DNA of 64,000 bases from Neoechinorhynchus agilis (taxonomy: Eukaryota > Acanthocephala), in assembly GCA_051530055.1 (NCBI GenBank), contig CM121341.1, positions 17,422,001 to 17,486,000 on the forward strand. Reading direction: 5' to 3'. A program made the translations under genes and the position numbers. The first letter of the stretch is position 1. Every line of letters starts with the position of its first letter. Below, piece after piece: positions 43,629-57,080 of the stretch. The notes beneath the pieces are model-generated. The model was not told the DNA's origin and did not search any database. It saw only the letters and a program-made list of their open reading frames with translations.

Positions 43629-46600
43629 GCAAATGCACGTTCATATTTCTTTGTTTTTCTGCTTCTTCGCGAATATAATATTTTATAAATTTAGTCCAAT
43701 CTCTGAGAAAGTTTTGACTAAAATTTGTTTGCAGAACTGACAAATGATGAGACATGCATTATTTTTATAAATTAGATAGGAAAATAGCTCTAAATTTTCT
43801 CTGATGTCAGATAAAATAAGCAAATGCACGTTCATATTTCTTTGTTTTTCTGCTTCTTCGCGAATATAATATTTTATAAATTTAGTCCAATCTCTGAGAA
43901 AGTTTTGACTAAAATTTGTTTGCAGAACTGACAAATGATGAGACATGCATTATTTTTATAAATTAGATAGGAAAATAGCTCTAAATTTTCTCTGATGTCG
44001 GATAAAATAAGCAAATGCATGTTTATATTTTCTTGTTTTTCTGCTTCTTCACGAATATAATATTTTATAAATTTAGCCCAATCTCTGAGAAAGTTTTGAC
44101 CAAAACTTGCTAGCAGAACTGACAAATGATAAGACATGTATTATTTTTATAAATGAAATGAGAAAATAGCTCTAGATTTTCTCTGATGTCAGATAAAATA
44201 AGCAAATGCACGTTTATATTTTTTCGTTTTTCTGCTTCTTAACGAAGATAATATTTTATAAATTTAGTCCAATCTCCATAAACGTTTTGACCAAAACTTG
44301 TTAGCAGACCTGACAAATGATGAGACATGTACTATTTTTATTAACGGAATAAGAAAATAGCTCTTAGATTTTCTCTGGTGTCATGTAAAATATGCAAATG
44401 CACGTCTATATTTTTTTCTTCTTCGCGAATATAATACTTCATAAATTTGGTCCAATCTCGGTGAAGGTTTTGACCAAAACTTGTGAGCAGAACTGACAAA
44501 TGATGAGACATGTATTAATTTTATAAATGAAATAAGAAAATAGCTCTAGATTTTCTCTGATGTCAGATAAAATAAGCAAACGCACGTTCATATTTCTTTG
44601 TTTTTCTGCTTCTTCGCGAATAAAATATTTTATAAATTTAGTCGAATCTCTGAGAAAGTTTTGACCAATACTTGTTAGCAGAACTGACAAATGATGAGAC
44701 ATTTATTATTTTTGTTAATGAAATAAGAAAATAGCTCTAGATTTTCCCTGATGTCAGATAAAATAAGCTAATGCAGGTTTATATTTTCTTTGTTATTTTG
44801 CTTTTTCACGAATATAATATTTTATAAATTTGGTCCAACCTCTGAGAAAGTTTTCACCAGAAGTTGTTAGCAGAACTGACAAATGATGAGAAATGTATTG
44901 TTTTTATAAATGAAATAAGAAAATAGCTCTAGGTTTTCTCCGATGTCAGATAAAATAAGCCAATGCACGTTCATATTTTTTGTTTTTCTGCTTCTTAACG
45001 AATATAATATTTTGTAAATTTAGTCCAACCTCTGAGAAAGTTTTGACCAAAACTTTTTAACAGAACTGACAAATGATGAGACATTTATTATTTTTATTAA
45101 TGAAATAAAAAAATAGCTCTAGATTTTCTCTTATGTAAGATAAAGTAAGACAAATGCACGTTCATATGTTTTTGTTTTTCTGCTTCTTCATGAAAATAAT
45201 ATTTTATAACATTAGTCCAATCTTCGTGAAAGTTTTGATCAAAACTTGTTAGCAGAACTGACAATTGATGAGACATGTATTATTTTTATTAATGAAATAA
45301 GAAAATAGCTCTAGATTTTCTCTGATGTCAGATAAAATAAGCAAATGCACGTTTATATTTTTTTGTATTTCTGCTTCTTCACCAATATAATATTTTATAA
45401 AATTAGTCCAATCTCTGAGGACGTTTTGACCAGAAGTTGTTGGCAGAACAGACAAATGACGAGACATGCATTATTTTTATAAATCAAATTAGAAAATAGC
45501 TCTAGATTTTCTCTGATGTCAGATAAAATAAGAAAATGCACGTTCATATTTTTTTGTTTTTGTGCTAATTCGCGAATATAATGTTTTATAAAATTAGTCC
45601 AATCTCTGAGAAAGTTTTGACCAGAAGTTGTTAGCAGAACTGACAAATGATGAGAAATGTATTATTTTTATAAATGAAATAAGAAAATAGCTCTAGATTT
45701 TTTCTGATGTCAGATAAAATAAGCAAACGCACGTTCATATTTTTTTGTTTTTCTGCTTCTTCGCGAATAATATATTTCATAAATTTAGTACGATCTCTGA
45801 GATAGTTTTGACCAAAACTTGTTAGCAGAACTGACAAATGATGAGACATGTATTATTTTTATTAATGAAATAAGAAAATAGCTCCAGATTTTCTATTACG
45901 TCAGATAAAATAAGACAAATGCACGTTTATTTTTTTTTTGTTTTTCTGCTTCTTCATGAATATTATATTTCATAAATTTAGTCAAATCTCCGTGAACGTT
46001 TTGACCAAAACTTGTTGGCACAACAGACAAATGATGAGACATGTATCATTTTTATAAATGAAATAAGAAAATAGCTCTAGATTTTCTCTGATGTCAGATA
46101 AAATAAGCAAATGAACGTTTATATTTTTTTGTATTTCTGCTTCTTCACGAATATAATATTTTATAAAATTAGTCCAATCTCTGAGAAAGTTTTGACCAGA
46201 AGTTGTTGGCAGAACAGACAAATGATGAGACATGCATTATTTTTATAAATCAAATTAGAAAATAGCTCCAGATTTTCTCTGATGTCAGATAAAACAAGAA
46301 AATGCACGTTCATATTTTTTTGTTTTTGTGCTTCTTCGCGAATATAATGTTTTATAAAATTAGTCCAATCTCTGAGAAAGTTTTGACCAAAACTTGTTAA
46401 CAGAACTAACAAATGATGAGACATTTATTATTTTTATTAATGAAATAAGAAAGCAGCTCTAGATTTTCTCTGATGTCAGATAAAATAAGCAAATGCACGT
46501 TTATATTTTTTTGTTTTTCTGCTTGTTCACAAATATTATATTTCATAAATTTAGTCCAATCTCCGTAAACCTTTTAACCAAAACTTTTTAGCAGGCCTGA

Positions 46601-49600
46601 CAAATGATGAGACATGTATTATTTTTATTAATGAAATAGAAAATTGCTCTTAGATTTTCTCTGGTGTCATGTAAAATATGCAAATGCACGTCTATATTTT
46701 TGTTCTTCTTCGCGAATATAATATTTTATAAAATTAGTCCAATCTCTGAGAAAGTTTTGACTCGTTGTTAGCAGAACTGACAAATGATGAGAAATGTTTT
46801 ATTTTTATAAATGAAATAAGAAAATAGCTCTAGATTTTCTCTGATGTCAGATAAAATAAGCCAATGCACGTTCATATTTTTTGTTTTTCTGCTTCTTAAC
46901 GAATATAATATTTTGTAAATTTAGTCCAACCTCTGAGAGAGTTTTGACCAAAACTTGTTGGCATAACAGACAAATGATGAGACATTTATTATTTTTATAC
47001 ATGAAATAAGAAAATATCCCTAGATTTGCTCTGATGTCAGATAAGATAAGCAAATGCTCGTTAATATTTTTTTGTTTTTCTGCTACTTCACGATCCAATC
47101 TACGTGAAAGTTTTGACCAAAACTTGTTAGCAGAACTGACAAAGGATTAGACATTTATTATTTTTATTAATGAAATAAGAAAATAGCTCTAGCTTATCGC
47201 TTATGTCAGATAAAATAAGACAAATGCACGTTTATATTTTTCTGTTTTTCTGCTTCTTCATGAATGTAATATTTTATAAATTTAGTCCAATCTCTGAGAA
47301 AGTTTGGACCAACATTTGTTAGCAGACCTGACAAATGATGAGATATGTATTATTTTTATAAATTAAATAATAAAATAGCTCTAGATTTTCTCGGATGTCA
47401 GATGAAATAAGCAAATGCACGTTTATATTTTTTCTTTTTCTGCTTCTTAACGAAGATAATATTTTATAGATTTGGTCCAATCTCCGTGAACGTTTTGACC
47501 AAAACTTGTTAGCAGAACTGACAAATGATGAGAAATGTATTATTTTTATAAATGAAATAAGAAAATAGCTCTAGATTTTCTCTGATGTCAGATAAAATAA
47601 GCAAATGCACGTGTATATTTTTTTCTTCTTCGCGAATATAATACTTTATAAATTCGGTCCAATCTCGGTGAACGTTTTGACCAAAACTTGTGAGCAGAAC
47701 TGACAAATGATGAGACATGTATTAATTTTATAAATGAAATAAGAAAATAGCTCTAGATTTTCTCTGATGTCAGATAAAATAAGCAAACGCACGTTCATAT
47801 TTCTTTGTTTTTCTGCTTCTTCGCGAATAAAATATTTTATAAATTTAGTCGAATCTCTGAGAAAGTTTTGACCAAAACTTGTTAGCAGAACTGACAAATG
47901 ATGAGACATTTATTATTTTTATTAATGAAATAAGAAAATAGCTCTAGATTTTCTCTGATGTCAGATAAAATAAGCTAATGCAGGTTTATATTCTTTTTTG
48001 TTATTTTGCTTTTTCACGAATATAATATTTTATAAATTTAGTCCAATCTCTGAGAAATTTTTGACCAAAACTTGTTAGCAGAACTGACAAATGATGAGAC
48101 ATGTATTATTTTTATAAATGAAATAAGAAAATAGCTCTAGATTTTCTCTGATGTCAGATAAAATAAGCAAATGCTCGTTCATATTTTTTTCTGCTTCTTC
48201 GCGATCCAATCTTCGTGAAAGTTTTGACCAAAACTTGCTAGCAGAACTGACAAATGATGAGACATGTATCATTTTTATTAATGAAATAAGAATATAGCTC
48301 TAGATTTGCTCTGATGTCGGATAAAATAAGCAAATGCACGTTTATATTTTTTTATTTTTTCTGCATATCCGCGAATATTATTTTTTATAAAATTAGTCCA
48401 ATCTCTGAGAAAGTTTTGACCAAAAGTTGTTTGCAGAACTAACAAATGATGAGATTTTTATTATTTTTATAAATTAAATAATAAAATAGCTCTAGATTTT
48501 CTCGGATGTCAGATGAAATAAGCAAATCAACATTTATATTTTTTCTTTTTCTGCTTCTTAACGAAGATAATATTTTATAAATTTGGTCCAATCTCCGTAA
48601 ACGTTTTGACCAAAACTTGTTAGGAGACCGGACAAAATATGAGGACTGTACTATTTTTATTATTTAAATTAGAAAATAGCTCTAGATTTTCTCTGATGTC
48701 AGATAAAATAAACAAATGCACGTTCATATTTTTTTGTTTTTCTGCTTCTTCACGAATATAATATTTTATAAATTTAGTCCAATCTCTGGGAATGTTTTTA
48801 CCAAAACTTGTTAGCAGAACTGACAAATGATGAGACATGTATTATTTTTATAAATGAAATAAGAAAATAGCTCTAGATTTTCTCTGATATCAGATAAAAT
48901 AAGCAAATGCACGTCTACATTTTTTTTTGCTTCTTCGCGAATTTAATATTTTATAAATTAAGTCCGATCTCCGTGAAAGTTTTGACCAAAACTTGTGGGC
49001 AGAACTGACAAATGATGAGACATGTATTATTTTTATAAATGAAATAAGAAAATAGCTCTAGATTTTATCTTATGTCAGATAAAATAAGACAAATGCACGT
49101 TTATATTTTTCTGTTTTTCTGCTTCTTCATGAATATAATATTTTATAAATTTAGTCCAATCTCTGAGAAAGTTTTGACCAAAACTTGTTAGCAGAGCTGA
49201 CAAAGGATGAGACACGTATTATTTTTATAAATGAAATAAGAAAGCAGCTCTAGATTTTCTCTGATGTCAGATAAAATAAGCAAATGCACGTTCATATTTT
49301 TTTGTTTTTCTTCTTCGCGAATATTATATTTTATAAATTTAGTCCAATCTCCGTGAACGTTTTGACCAAAATTTGTTAGCAGAACTGACATATGATGAGA
49401 CATGTCATATTTTTATTAATGAAATTAGAAAATAGCTCTAGATTTTCTCTGGTGTCATGTAAAATAAGCAAATGCACGTCTATATTTTTTTTGATTCTTC
49501 GCGAATATAATAGTTTTTTAATTTGGTCCAATCTCCGTGAACGTTGTACCAAAACTTGTGAGCAGAACTGACAATTGATGAGATTTTTATAATTTTTATA

Positions 49601-52600
49601 AATTAAATAATAAAATAGCTCTAGATTTTCTCGGATGTCAGATGAAATAAGCAAATGCACGTTTATATTTTTCTGTTTTTCTGCTTCTTAACGAAGATAA
49701 TATTTTATAAATTTGGTCCAATCTCCGTAAACGTTTTGACCAAAACTTGTTAGCAGACCTGACAAAATATGAGACATGTACTATTTTTATTATCGAAATA
49801 AGAAAATAGCTCTTAGATTTTCTCTGGTGTCATGTAAAATAAGCGAATGCACGTCTATATTTTTTTTGATTCTTCGCGAATATAATATTTTATAAATTTG
49901 GTCCAATCTTCTTGAACGTTTCGACCAAAACTTGTGAGCAGAACTGACAAATGATGAGAAATGTATTATTTTTATAAATGAAATAAGAAAATAGCTCTAG
50001 ATTTTCTCTGATGTCAGATAAAGTAAGCAAATGCACGTTCATATTTTTTTGTTTTTCTGCTTCTTCACGAATATAATATTTTATAAATTTAGTCCAATCT
50101 CTGAGAAAGTTTTGACCAAAACTTGCTAGTAGAACTGACAAATGATGAGACATGTATTATTTTTATAAATGAAATAAGAAAATAGCTCTAGATTTTCTCT
50201 GATGTCAGATAAAATAAGCAAATGCTCGTTCATATTTTTTTCTGCTTCTTCGCGATCCAATCTTCGTGAAAGTTTTGACCAAAACTTGCTAGCAGAACTG
50301 ACAATTGATGAGACATGTATTATTTTTATTAATGAAATAAGAATATAGCTCTAGATTTTCTCTGATGTCGGATAAAATAAGCAAATGCACGTTTATATTT
50401 TTTTGTTTTTCTGCATATCCGCGAATATAATTTTTTATAAAATTAGTCCAATCTCTGAGAAAGTTTTGACCAAAAGTTGTTTGCAGAACTGACAAATGAT
50501 GAGATATGTATTATTTTTATAAATTAAATAATAAAATAGCTCTAGATTTTCTCGGATGTCAGATGAAATAAGCAAATGCACGTTTATATTTTTTTGTTTT
50601 TCTTCTTCTTAACGAAGATAATATTTTATAAATTTGGTCCAATCTCCGTAAACGTTTTTACCAAAACTTGTTAGCAGACCTGACAAATGATGAGACATGT
50701 ATTATTTTTATTAATGAAATAAGAAAATAGCTTAGATTTTCTCTGGGTCATGTAAAATAAGCAATGCACGTCTTATTTTTTTGCTTCTTCGCGAATATAG
50801 TATTTATAAATTTTGTCCAATCTCCGTGAACGTTTGACCAAAACTTGTGAGCAGAACTGACAAATGATGAGAAATGTATTATTTTTATAAATGAAATAAG
50901 AAAATAGCTCTAGATTTTCTCTGATGTCAGATAAAATAAGCAGATGCTGGTTAATATTTTTTTATTTTTCTGCTTCTTCATGATCCAATCTTCGCGAAAG
51001 TTTTGACCAAAACTTGTTAGCAGAACTGACAAAGGATGAGACATGTATTATTTTTATTAATGAAATAAGAATATAGCTCTAGATTTTCTCTGATGTCGGA
51101 TAAAATAAGCAAATGCACGTTTATATTTTTTTGTTTTTCTGCTTCTTCACGAATATAATATTTTATAAATTTAGTCCAATCTCTGAGAAAGTTTTGACCA
51201 AAACTTGTTAGCAGAACTGACAAATGATGAGACATGTATTATTTTTATAAATGAAATAAGAAAATAGCTCTAGATTTTCTCTGATGTCAGATAAAATAAG
51301 CAAATGCACGTCTATATTTTTTTTGATTCTTCGCGAATATAATAGTTTTTAAATTTGGTCCAATCTCCGTGAACGTTTTGACCAGAACTTGTGAGCAGAA
51401 CTGACAATTGATGAGATTTTTATAATTTTTATAAATTAAATAATAAAATATCTAGATTTTCTCGGATGTCAGATGAATAAGCAAATGCACGTTTATATTT
51501 TTTCTTTTTCTTCTTCTTAACGAAGATAATATTTTATAAATTTGGTCCAATCTCCGTAAACGTTTTGACCAAAACTTGTTAGCAGACCTGACAAAATATA
51601 AGACATGTACCATTTTTATTAATGAAATAAGAAAATAGCTCTTAGATTTTCTCTGGTGTCATGTAAAATAAGCAAATGCACGTCTTTATTTTTTTGCTTC
51701 TTCGCGAATATAGTATTTTATAAATTTGGTCCAATCTCCGTGAACGTTTTGACCAAAACTTGTGAGCAGAACTGACAAATGATGAGAAATGTATTATTTT
51801 TATAAATGAAATAAGAAAATAGCTCTAGATTTTCTCTGATGTCAGATAAAATAAGCAATGCTGTTATATTTTTTTTTTTTCTGCTTCTTCATGATCCAAT
51901 CTTCGGAAAGTTTTGACCAAAACTTGTTAGCAGAACCAAAGGATGACATGTATCATTTTTATTAATGAAATAAGAATATAGCTCTAGATTTTCTCTGATG
52001 TCGGATAAAATAAGCAAATGCACGTTTATATTTTTTGTTTTTCTGCATATCCGCGAATATAATTTTTTATAAAATTAGTCCAATCTCTGAGAAAGTTTTG
52101 ACCAAAAGTTGTTTGCAGAACTGACAAATGATGAGACATGTATTATTTTTATAAATGAAATAAGAAAATAGCTCTAGATTTTCTCTGATGTCAGATAAAA
52201 TAAGCAAATGCACGTCTATATTTTTTTTGATTCTTCGCGAATATAATAGTTTTTAAATTTGGTCCAATCTCCGTGAACGTTTTGACCAGAACTTGTGAGC
52301 AGAACTGACAATTGATGAGATTTTTATAATTTTTATAAATTAAATAATAAAATAGCTCTAGATTTTCTCGGATGTCAGATGAAATAAGCAAATGCACGTT
52401 TATATTTTTTCTTTTTCTTCTTCTTAACGAAGATAATATTTTATAAATTTGGTCCAATCTCCGTAAACGTTTTGACCAAAACTTGTTAGCAGACCTGACA
52501 AAATATGAGACATGTACCATTTTTATTAATGAAATAAGAAAATAGCTCTTAGATTTTCTCTGGTGTCATGTAAAATAAGCAAATGCACGTCTTTATTTTT

Positions 52601-55600
52601 TTGCTTCTTCGCGAATATAGTATTTTATAAATTTGGTCCAATCTCCGTGAACGTTTTTACCAAAACTTGTGAGCAGAACTGACAAATGATGAGAAATGTA
52701 CTATTTTTATAAATGAAATAAGAAAATAGCTCTAGATTTTCTCTGATGTCAGATAAAATAAGCAAATGCACGTTCAATTTTTTTTGTTTTTCTGCTTCTT
52801 CACGAATATAATATTTTATAAATTTTGTCAAGTCTCTGAGAATGTTTTGACCAAAACTTGTTTGCAGAACTGACAAATGATGAGACATGTATTATTTTTA
52901 TAAATGAAATAAGAAAATTGCTCTAGATTTTCTCTGATATCAGATAAAATAAGCAAATGCACGTCTACATTTTTTTTGGCTTCTACGCGAATATAATATT
53001 TGATAAATTAAATCCGATCTCCGTGAACGTTTTGACCAAAACTTGTAGGCAGAACTGACAAATGATGAGACATGTAATCATTTTTATTAATGAAATAAGA
53101 ATATAGCTCTAGATTTTCTCTGATGTCGGATAAAATAAGCAAATGCACGTTTATATTTTTTTATTTTTTCTGCATATCCGCGAATATAATTTTTTATAAA
53201 ATTAGTCCAATCTCTGAGAAAGTTTTGACCAAAAGTTGTTTGCAGAACTAACAAATGATGAGATTTTTATTATTTTTATAAATTAAATAATAAAATAGCT
53301 CTAGATTTTCTCGGATGTCAGATGAAATAAGCAAATCCACATTTATATTTTTTCTTTTTCTGCTTCTTAACGAAGATAATATTTTATAAATTTGGTCCAA
53401 TCTCCGTAAACGTTTTGACCAAAACTTGTTAGGAGACCTGACAAAATATGAGACATGTACTATTTTTATTATTTAAATTAGAAAATAGCTCTGGATTTTC
53501 TCTGATGTCAGATAAAATAAACAAATGCACGTTCATATTTTTTTGTTTTTCTGCTTCTTCACGAATATAATATTTTATAAATTTAGTCCAATCTCTGGGA
53601 ATGTTTTTACCAAAACTTGTTAGCAGAACTGACAAATGATGAGACATGTATTATTTTTATAAATGAAATAAGAAAATGGCTCTAGATTTTCTCTGATATC
53701 AGATAAAATAAGCAAATGCACGTCTACATTTTTTTTGCTTCTTCGCGAATATAATATTTTATAAATTAAGTCCGATCTCCGTGAAAGTTTTGACCAAAAC
53801 TTGTGGGCAGAACTGACAAATGATGAGACATGTATTATTTTTATAAATGAAATAAGAAAATAGCTCTAGATTTTATCTTATGTAAGATAAAATAAGACAA
53901 ATGCACGTTTATATTTTTCTGTTTTTCTGCTTCTTCATGAATATAATATTTTATAAATTTAGTCCAATCTCTTAGAAAGTTTTGACCAAAACTTGTTAGC
54001 AGAGCTGACAAAGGATGAGACACGTATTATTTTTATAAATGAAATAAGAAAGCAGCTCTAGATTTTCTCTGATGTCAGATAAAATAAGCAAATGCACGTT
54101 CATATTTTTTTGTTTTTCTTCTTCTTCGCGAATATTATATTTTATAAATTTAGTCCAATCTCCGTGAACGTTTTGACCAAAATTTGTTAGCAGAACTGAC
54201 ATATGATGAGACATGTCATATTTTTATTAATGAAATTAGAAAATAGCTCTAGATTTTCTCTTGTGTCATGTAAAATAAGCAAATGCACGTCTATATTTTT
54301 TTTGATTCTTCGCGAATATAATAGTTTTTAAATTTGGTCCAATCTCCGTGAACGTTTTGACCAGAACTTGTGAGCAGAACTGACAATTGATGAGATTTTT
54401 ATAATTTTTATAAATTAAATAATAAAATAGCTCTAGATTTTCTCGGATGTCAGATGAAATAAGCAAATGCACGTTTATATTTTTCTGTTTTTCTGCTTCT
54501 TAACGAAGATAATATTTTATAAATTTGGTCCAATCTCCGTAAACGTTTTGACCAATACTTGTTAGCAGACCTGACAAAATATGAGACATGTACTATTTTT
54601 ATTATCGAAATAAGAAAATAGCTCTTAGATTTTCTCTGGTGTCATGTAAAATAAGCGAATGCACGTCTATATTTTTTTTGATTCTTCGCGAATATAATAT
54701 TTTATAAATTTGGTCCAATCTTCTTGAACGTTTCGACCAAAACTTGTGAGCAGAACTGACAAATGATGAGAAATGTATTATTTTTATAAATGAAATAAGA
54801 AAATAGCTCTAGATTTTCTCTGATGTCAGATAAAATAAGCAAATGCACGTTCATATTTTTTTGTTTTTCTGCTTCTTCACGAATATAATATTTTATAAAT
54901 TTAGTCCAATCTCTGAGAAAGTTTTGACCAAAACTTGCTAGTAGAACTGACAAATGATGAGACATGTATTATTTTTATAAATGAAATAAGAAAATGGCTC
55001 TAGATTTTCTCTGATATCAGATAAAATAAGCAAATGCACGTCTACATTTTTTTTGCTTCTTCGCGAATATAATATTTTATAAATTAAGTCCGATCTCCGT
55101 GAAAGTTTTGACCAAAACTTGTGGGCAGAACTGACAAATGATGAGACATGTATTATTTTTATAAATGAAATAAGAAAATAGCTCTAGATTTTATCTTATG
55201 TCAGATAAAATAGGACAAATGCACGTTTATATTTTTCTGTTTTTCTGCTTCTTCATGAATATAATATTTTATAAATTTAGTCCAATCTCTTAGAAAGTTT
55301 TGACCAAAACTTGTTAGCAGAGCTGACAAAGGATGAGACACGTATTATTTTTATAAATGAAATAAGAAAGCAGCTCTAGATTTTCTCTGATGTCAGATAA
55401 AATAAGCAAATGCACGTTCATATTTTTTTGTTTTTCTTCTTCTTCTTCGCGAATATTATATTTTATAAATTTAGTCCAATCTCCGTGAACGTTTTGACCA
55501 AAATTTGTTAGCAGAACTGACATATGATGAGACATGTCATATTTTTATTAATGAAATTAGAAAATAGCTCTAGATTTTCTCTTGTGTCATGTAAAATAAG

Positions 55601-56880
55601 CAAATGCACGTCTATATTTTTTTTGATTCTTCGCGAATATAATAGTTTTTAAATTTGGTCCAATCTCCGTGAACGTTTTGACCAGAACTTGTGAGCAGAA
55701 CTGACAATTGATGAGATTTTTATAATTTTTATAAATTAAATAATAAAATAGCTCTAGATTTTCTCGGATGTCAGATGAAATAAGCAAATGCACGTTTATA
55801 TTTTTCTGTTTTTCTGCTTCTTAACGAAGATAATATTTTATAAATTTGGTCCAATCTCCGTAAACGTTTTGACCAATACTTGTTAGCAGACCTGACAAAA
55901 TATGAGACATGTACTATTTTTATTATCGAAATAAGAAAATAGCTCTTAGATTTTCTCTGGTGTCATGTAAAATAAGCGAATGCACGTCTATATTTTTTTT
56001 GATTCTTCGCGAATATAATATTTTATAAATTTGGTCCAATCTTCTTGAACGTTTCGACCAAAACTTGTGAGCAGAACTGACAAATGATGAGAAATGTATT
56101 ATTTTTATAAATGAAATAAGAAAATAGCTCTAGATTTTCTCTGATGTCAGATAAAATAAGCAAATGCACGTTCATATTTTTTTGTTTTTCTGCTTCTTCA
56201 CGAATATAATATTTTATAAATTTAGTCCAATCTCTGAGAAAGTTTTGACCAAAACTTGCTAGTAGAACTGACAAATGATGAGACATGTATTATTTTTATA
56301 AATGAAATAAGAAAATAGCTCTAGATTTTCTCTGATGTCAGATAAAATAAGCAAATGCTCGTTCATATTTTTTTCTGCTTCTTGGCGATCCAATCTTCGT
56401 GAAAGTTTTGACCAAAACTTGTTAGCAGAACTGACAATTGATGAGACATTTATTATTTTTATTAATGAAATAAGAATATAGCTCTAGATTTTCTCTGATG
56501 TCGGATAAAATAAGCAAATGCACGTTTATATTTTTTTGTTTTTCTGCATATCCGCGAATATAATTTTTTATAAAATTAGTCCAATCTCTGAGAAAGTTTT
56601 GACCAAAAGTTGTTTGCAGAACTGACAAATGATGAGATATGTATTATTTTTATAAATTAAATAATAAAATAGCTCTAGATTTTCTCTGATGTCAGATAAA
56701 ATAAACAAATGCACGTTCATATTTTTTTGTTTTTCTGCTTCTTCACGAATATAATATTTTATAAATTTAGTCCAATCTCTGGGAATGTTTTTACCAAAAC
56801 TTGTTAGCAGAACTGACAAATGATGAGACATGTATTATTTTTATTAATGAAATAAGAAAATAGCTATAGATTTTCTCCGG
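43629..56880. repeat. Satellite array 2, main segment (~70 monomers, 191 bp)
   Basis: Spacing between successive GCAAATGCACG landmarks is 191 bp at 43629, 43820 and 44011. Other monomers are shortened by ~10-30 bp around the TTTTTCTGCTTCTTC block. A seven-monomer block of ~1.32 kb recurs at about 48840-50160, 53640-54960 and 54960-56280 (offset 1318-1321 bp between the last two), so the array has higher-order structure. Minus-strand frames of 60-94 codons (SHHLSVLLTSFGQNFLRDWT type) repeat with the monomer and are not called as genes. Confidence 0.96.
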
Positions 56881-57080
56881 CAACTGATGAGATTTTTTTA
56901 GGTTTGTTAATGAAATTCAGATCACGAATGCATATTGGTTTGGAGTTTTTGCCGTTTAAATGTTTGAGAAATGATTTAGTTTTTATGGATAGTATTTTTT
57001 GAAATTCGGTTCGTTAATCTTCCGCGTTTAATTTAAAAAATGAAAAATGTTATACTTTATATTTATTGATGTGACTATAA
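56881..57080. other. 3' flank of GMDS
   Basis: Unique AT-rich sequence. On the minus strand a CAATAAATATAAAG stretch ~20 bp after the stop supplies a polyadenylation signal. Confidence 0.5.

Noticed and set aside
43683-56831. Many minus-strand open frames of 60-94 codons with similar proteins (SHHLSVLL...)
   Set aside because: They repeat with the satellite monomer, differ in length with indels and have no promoter, splice or domain evidence. They are satellite sequence that happens to lack stops in one frame.
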